DNA of 5,894 nucleotides, taken from NCBI GenBank assembly GCA_015478765.1, contig JADMKR010000007.1, positions 1 to 5,894 of the forward strand, written 5' to 3'. Under the pieces are notes generated by a model. It was given only the letters and a program-made list of their open reading frames with translations. It searched no databases and was not told where the DNA came from. This stretch comes from Flavobacterium sp. (lineage in GTDB: Bacteria > Bacteroidota > Bacteroidia > Flavobacteriales > Flavobacteriaceae). The number at the start of each line of letters is the position of its first letter. Position 1 is the stretch's first letter. The translations under genes and the position numbers were made by a program. Below are positions 5,690 through 5,894 of this stretch, piece after piece.

Positions 5690-5894
5690 ATAATATTTTT
5701 TTTAGATAGAATACTGTTTCAAAGAACTTTCCGTCCCTTTGTATCAGTAGTTGTATTTTTCTTCCTTCGGTCGATTTCAGTAGTTCGTTTATTTCCTGCA
5801 GAGTATATTGATAGGCCGCTTTCTTATTTATCCGTACCAAAACATCACCTTTCAACAGTCCACTTTCTGCCGCCGGCGACTGGGTGCGAATTCC
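5688..5894 (-). CDS. C-terminal PDZ domain of a larger protein, 5'-truncated by the window edge
   Basis: A - strand frame enters at the window edge and runs 68 codons to TAA at 5690-5688. It begins GIRTQSPAAESGLLKGDVLV and continues with RINKKAAYQYTLQEINELL, ending FYLKKIL. SPAAESGLLKGDVLVRIN is the characteristic strand-turn-strand of a PDZ domain, and the following helix and final strands complete its second half. In flavobacteria such a PDZ at the extreme C-terminus commonly ends a retropepsin-like aspartyl protease, but S41 or other peptidases share it. The catalytic part lies outside the window, so the enzyme class is a guess. The gene converges with the DUF1573 gene and shares its terminator. 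The frame was translated by hand from the sequence. Confidence 0.85.
   Translation of the reverse strand, partial: GIRTQSPAAESGLLKGDVLVRINKKAAYQYTLQEINELLKSTEGRKIQLLIQRDGKFFETVFYLKKIL

Overview
The window looks like a chromosomal segment from a member of the Bacteroidota, most likely a flavobacterium. The base composition is moderately AT-rich and start codons lack Shine-Dalgarno sequences. Promoter-like sites follow the TTTG / TAnnTTTG pattern of that phylum. The gene content (small pyruvoyl PS decarboxylase, bacterial acyl-CoA-binding protein, lipoprotein superoxide dismutase, DUF1573 protein, C-terminal PDZ protein) also fits. This placement is inferred from sequence character, not from a search.

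Left half, + strand (2-2304): four genes packed like one operon. They are the 3' part of cdsA (phosphatidate cytidylyltransferase), psd (phosphatidylserine decarboxylase), a small acyl-CoA-binding protein, and an exported lipoprotein Mn-type superoxide dismutase. Junctions are an 11-bp overlap, a 1-bp TAATG overlap and a 2-bp gap. CdsA makes CDP-diacylglycerol and Psd makes phosphatidylethanolamine, so the first two genes are consecutive parts of one phospholipid pathway. The acyl-CoA-binding protein plausibly buffers the acyl-CoA pool. The dismutase appears to ride along as an envelope-protection gene.

Middle, - strand (2305-4941): valS, the complete valyl-tRNA synthetase. It converges on the dismutase gene with no intergenic base at all. 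Upstream of valS (4942 to about 5125) is a leader of roughly 180 nt behind a good Bacteroidota-type promoter. It contains a possible 23-codon Cys-rich upstream ORF whose stop codon lies inside a perfect 9-bp inverted repeat. This is the least explained and most interesting part of the window.

Right end: a divergent promoter region (about 5131-5203) leads into a secreted DUF1573 protein (5227-5658). A strong, probably bidirectional, intrinsic terminator follows. Beyond it lies the 3' end of a convergent - strand gene encoding a C-terminal PDZ domain, cut by the window edge. I see no RNA genes, insertion sequences, CRISPR arrays or phage genes.
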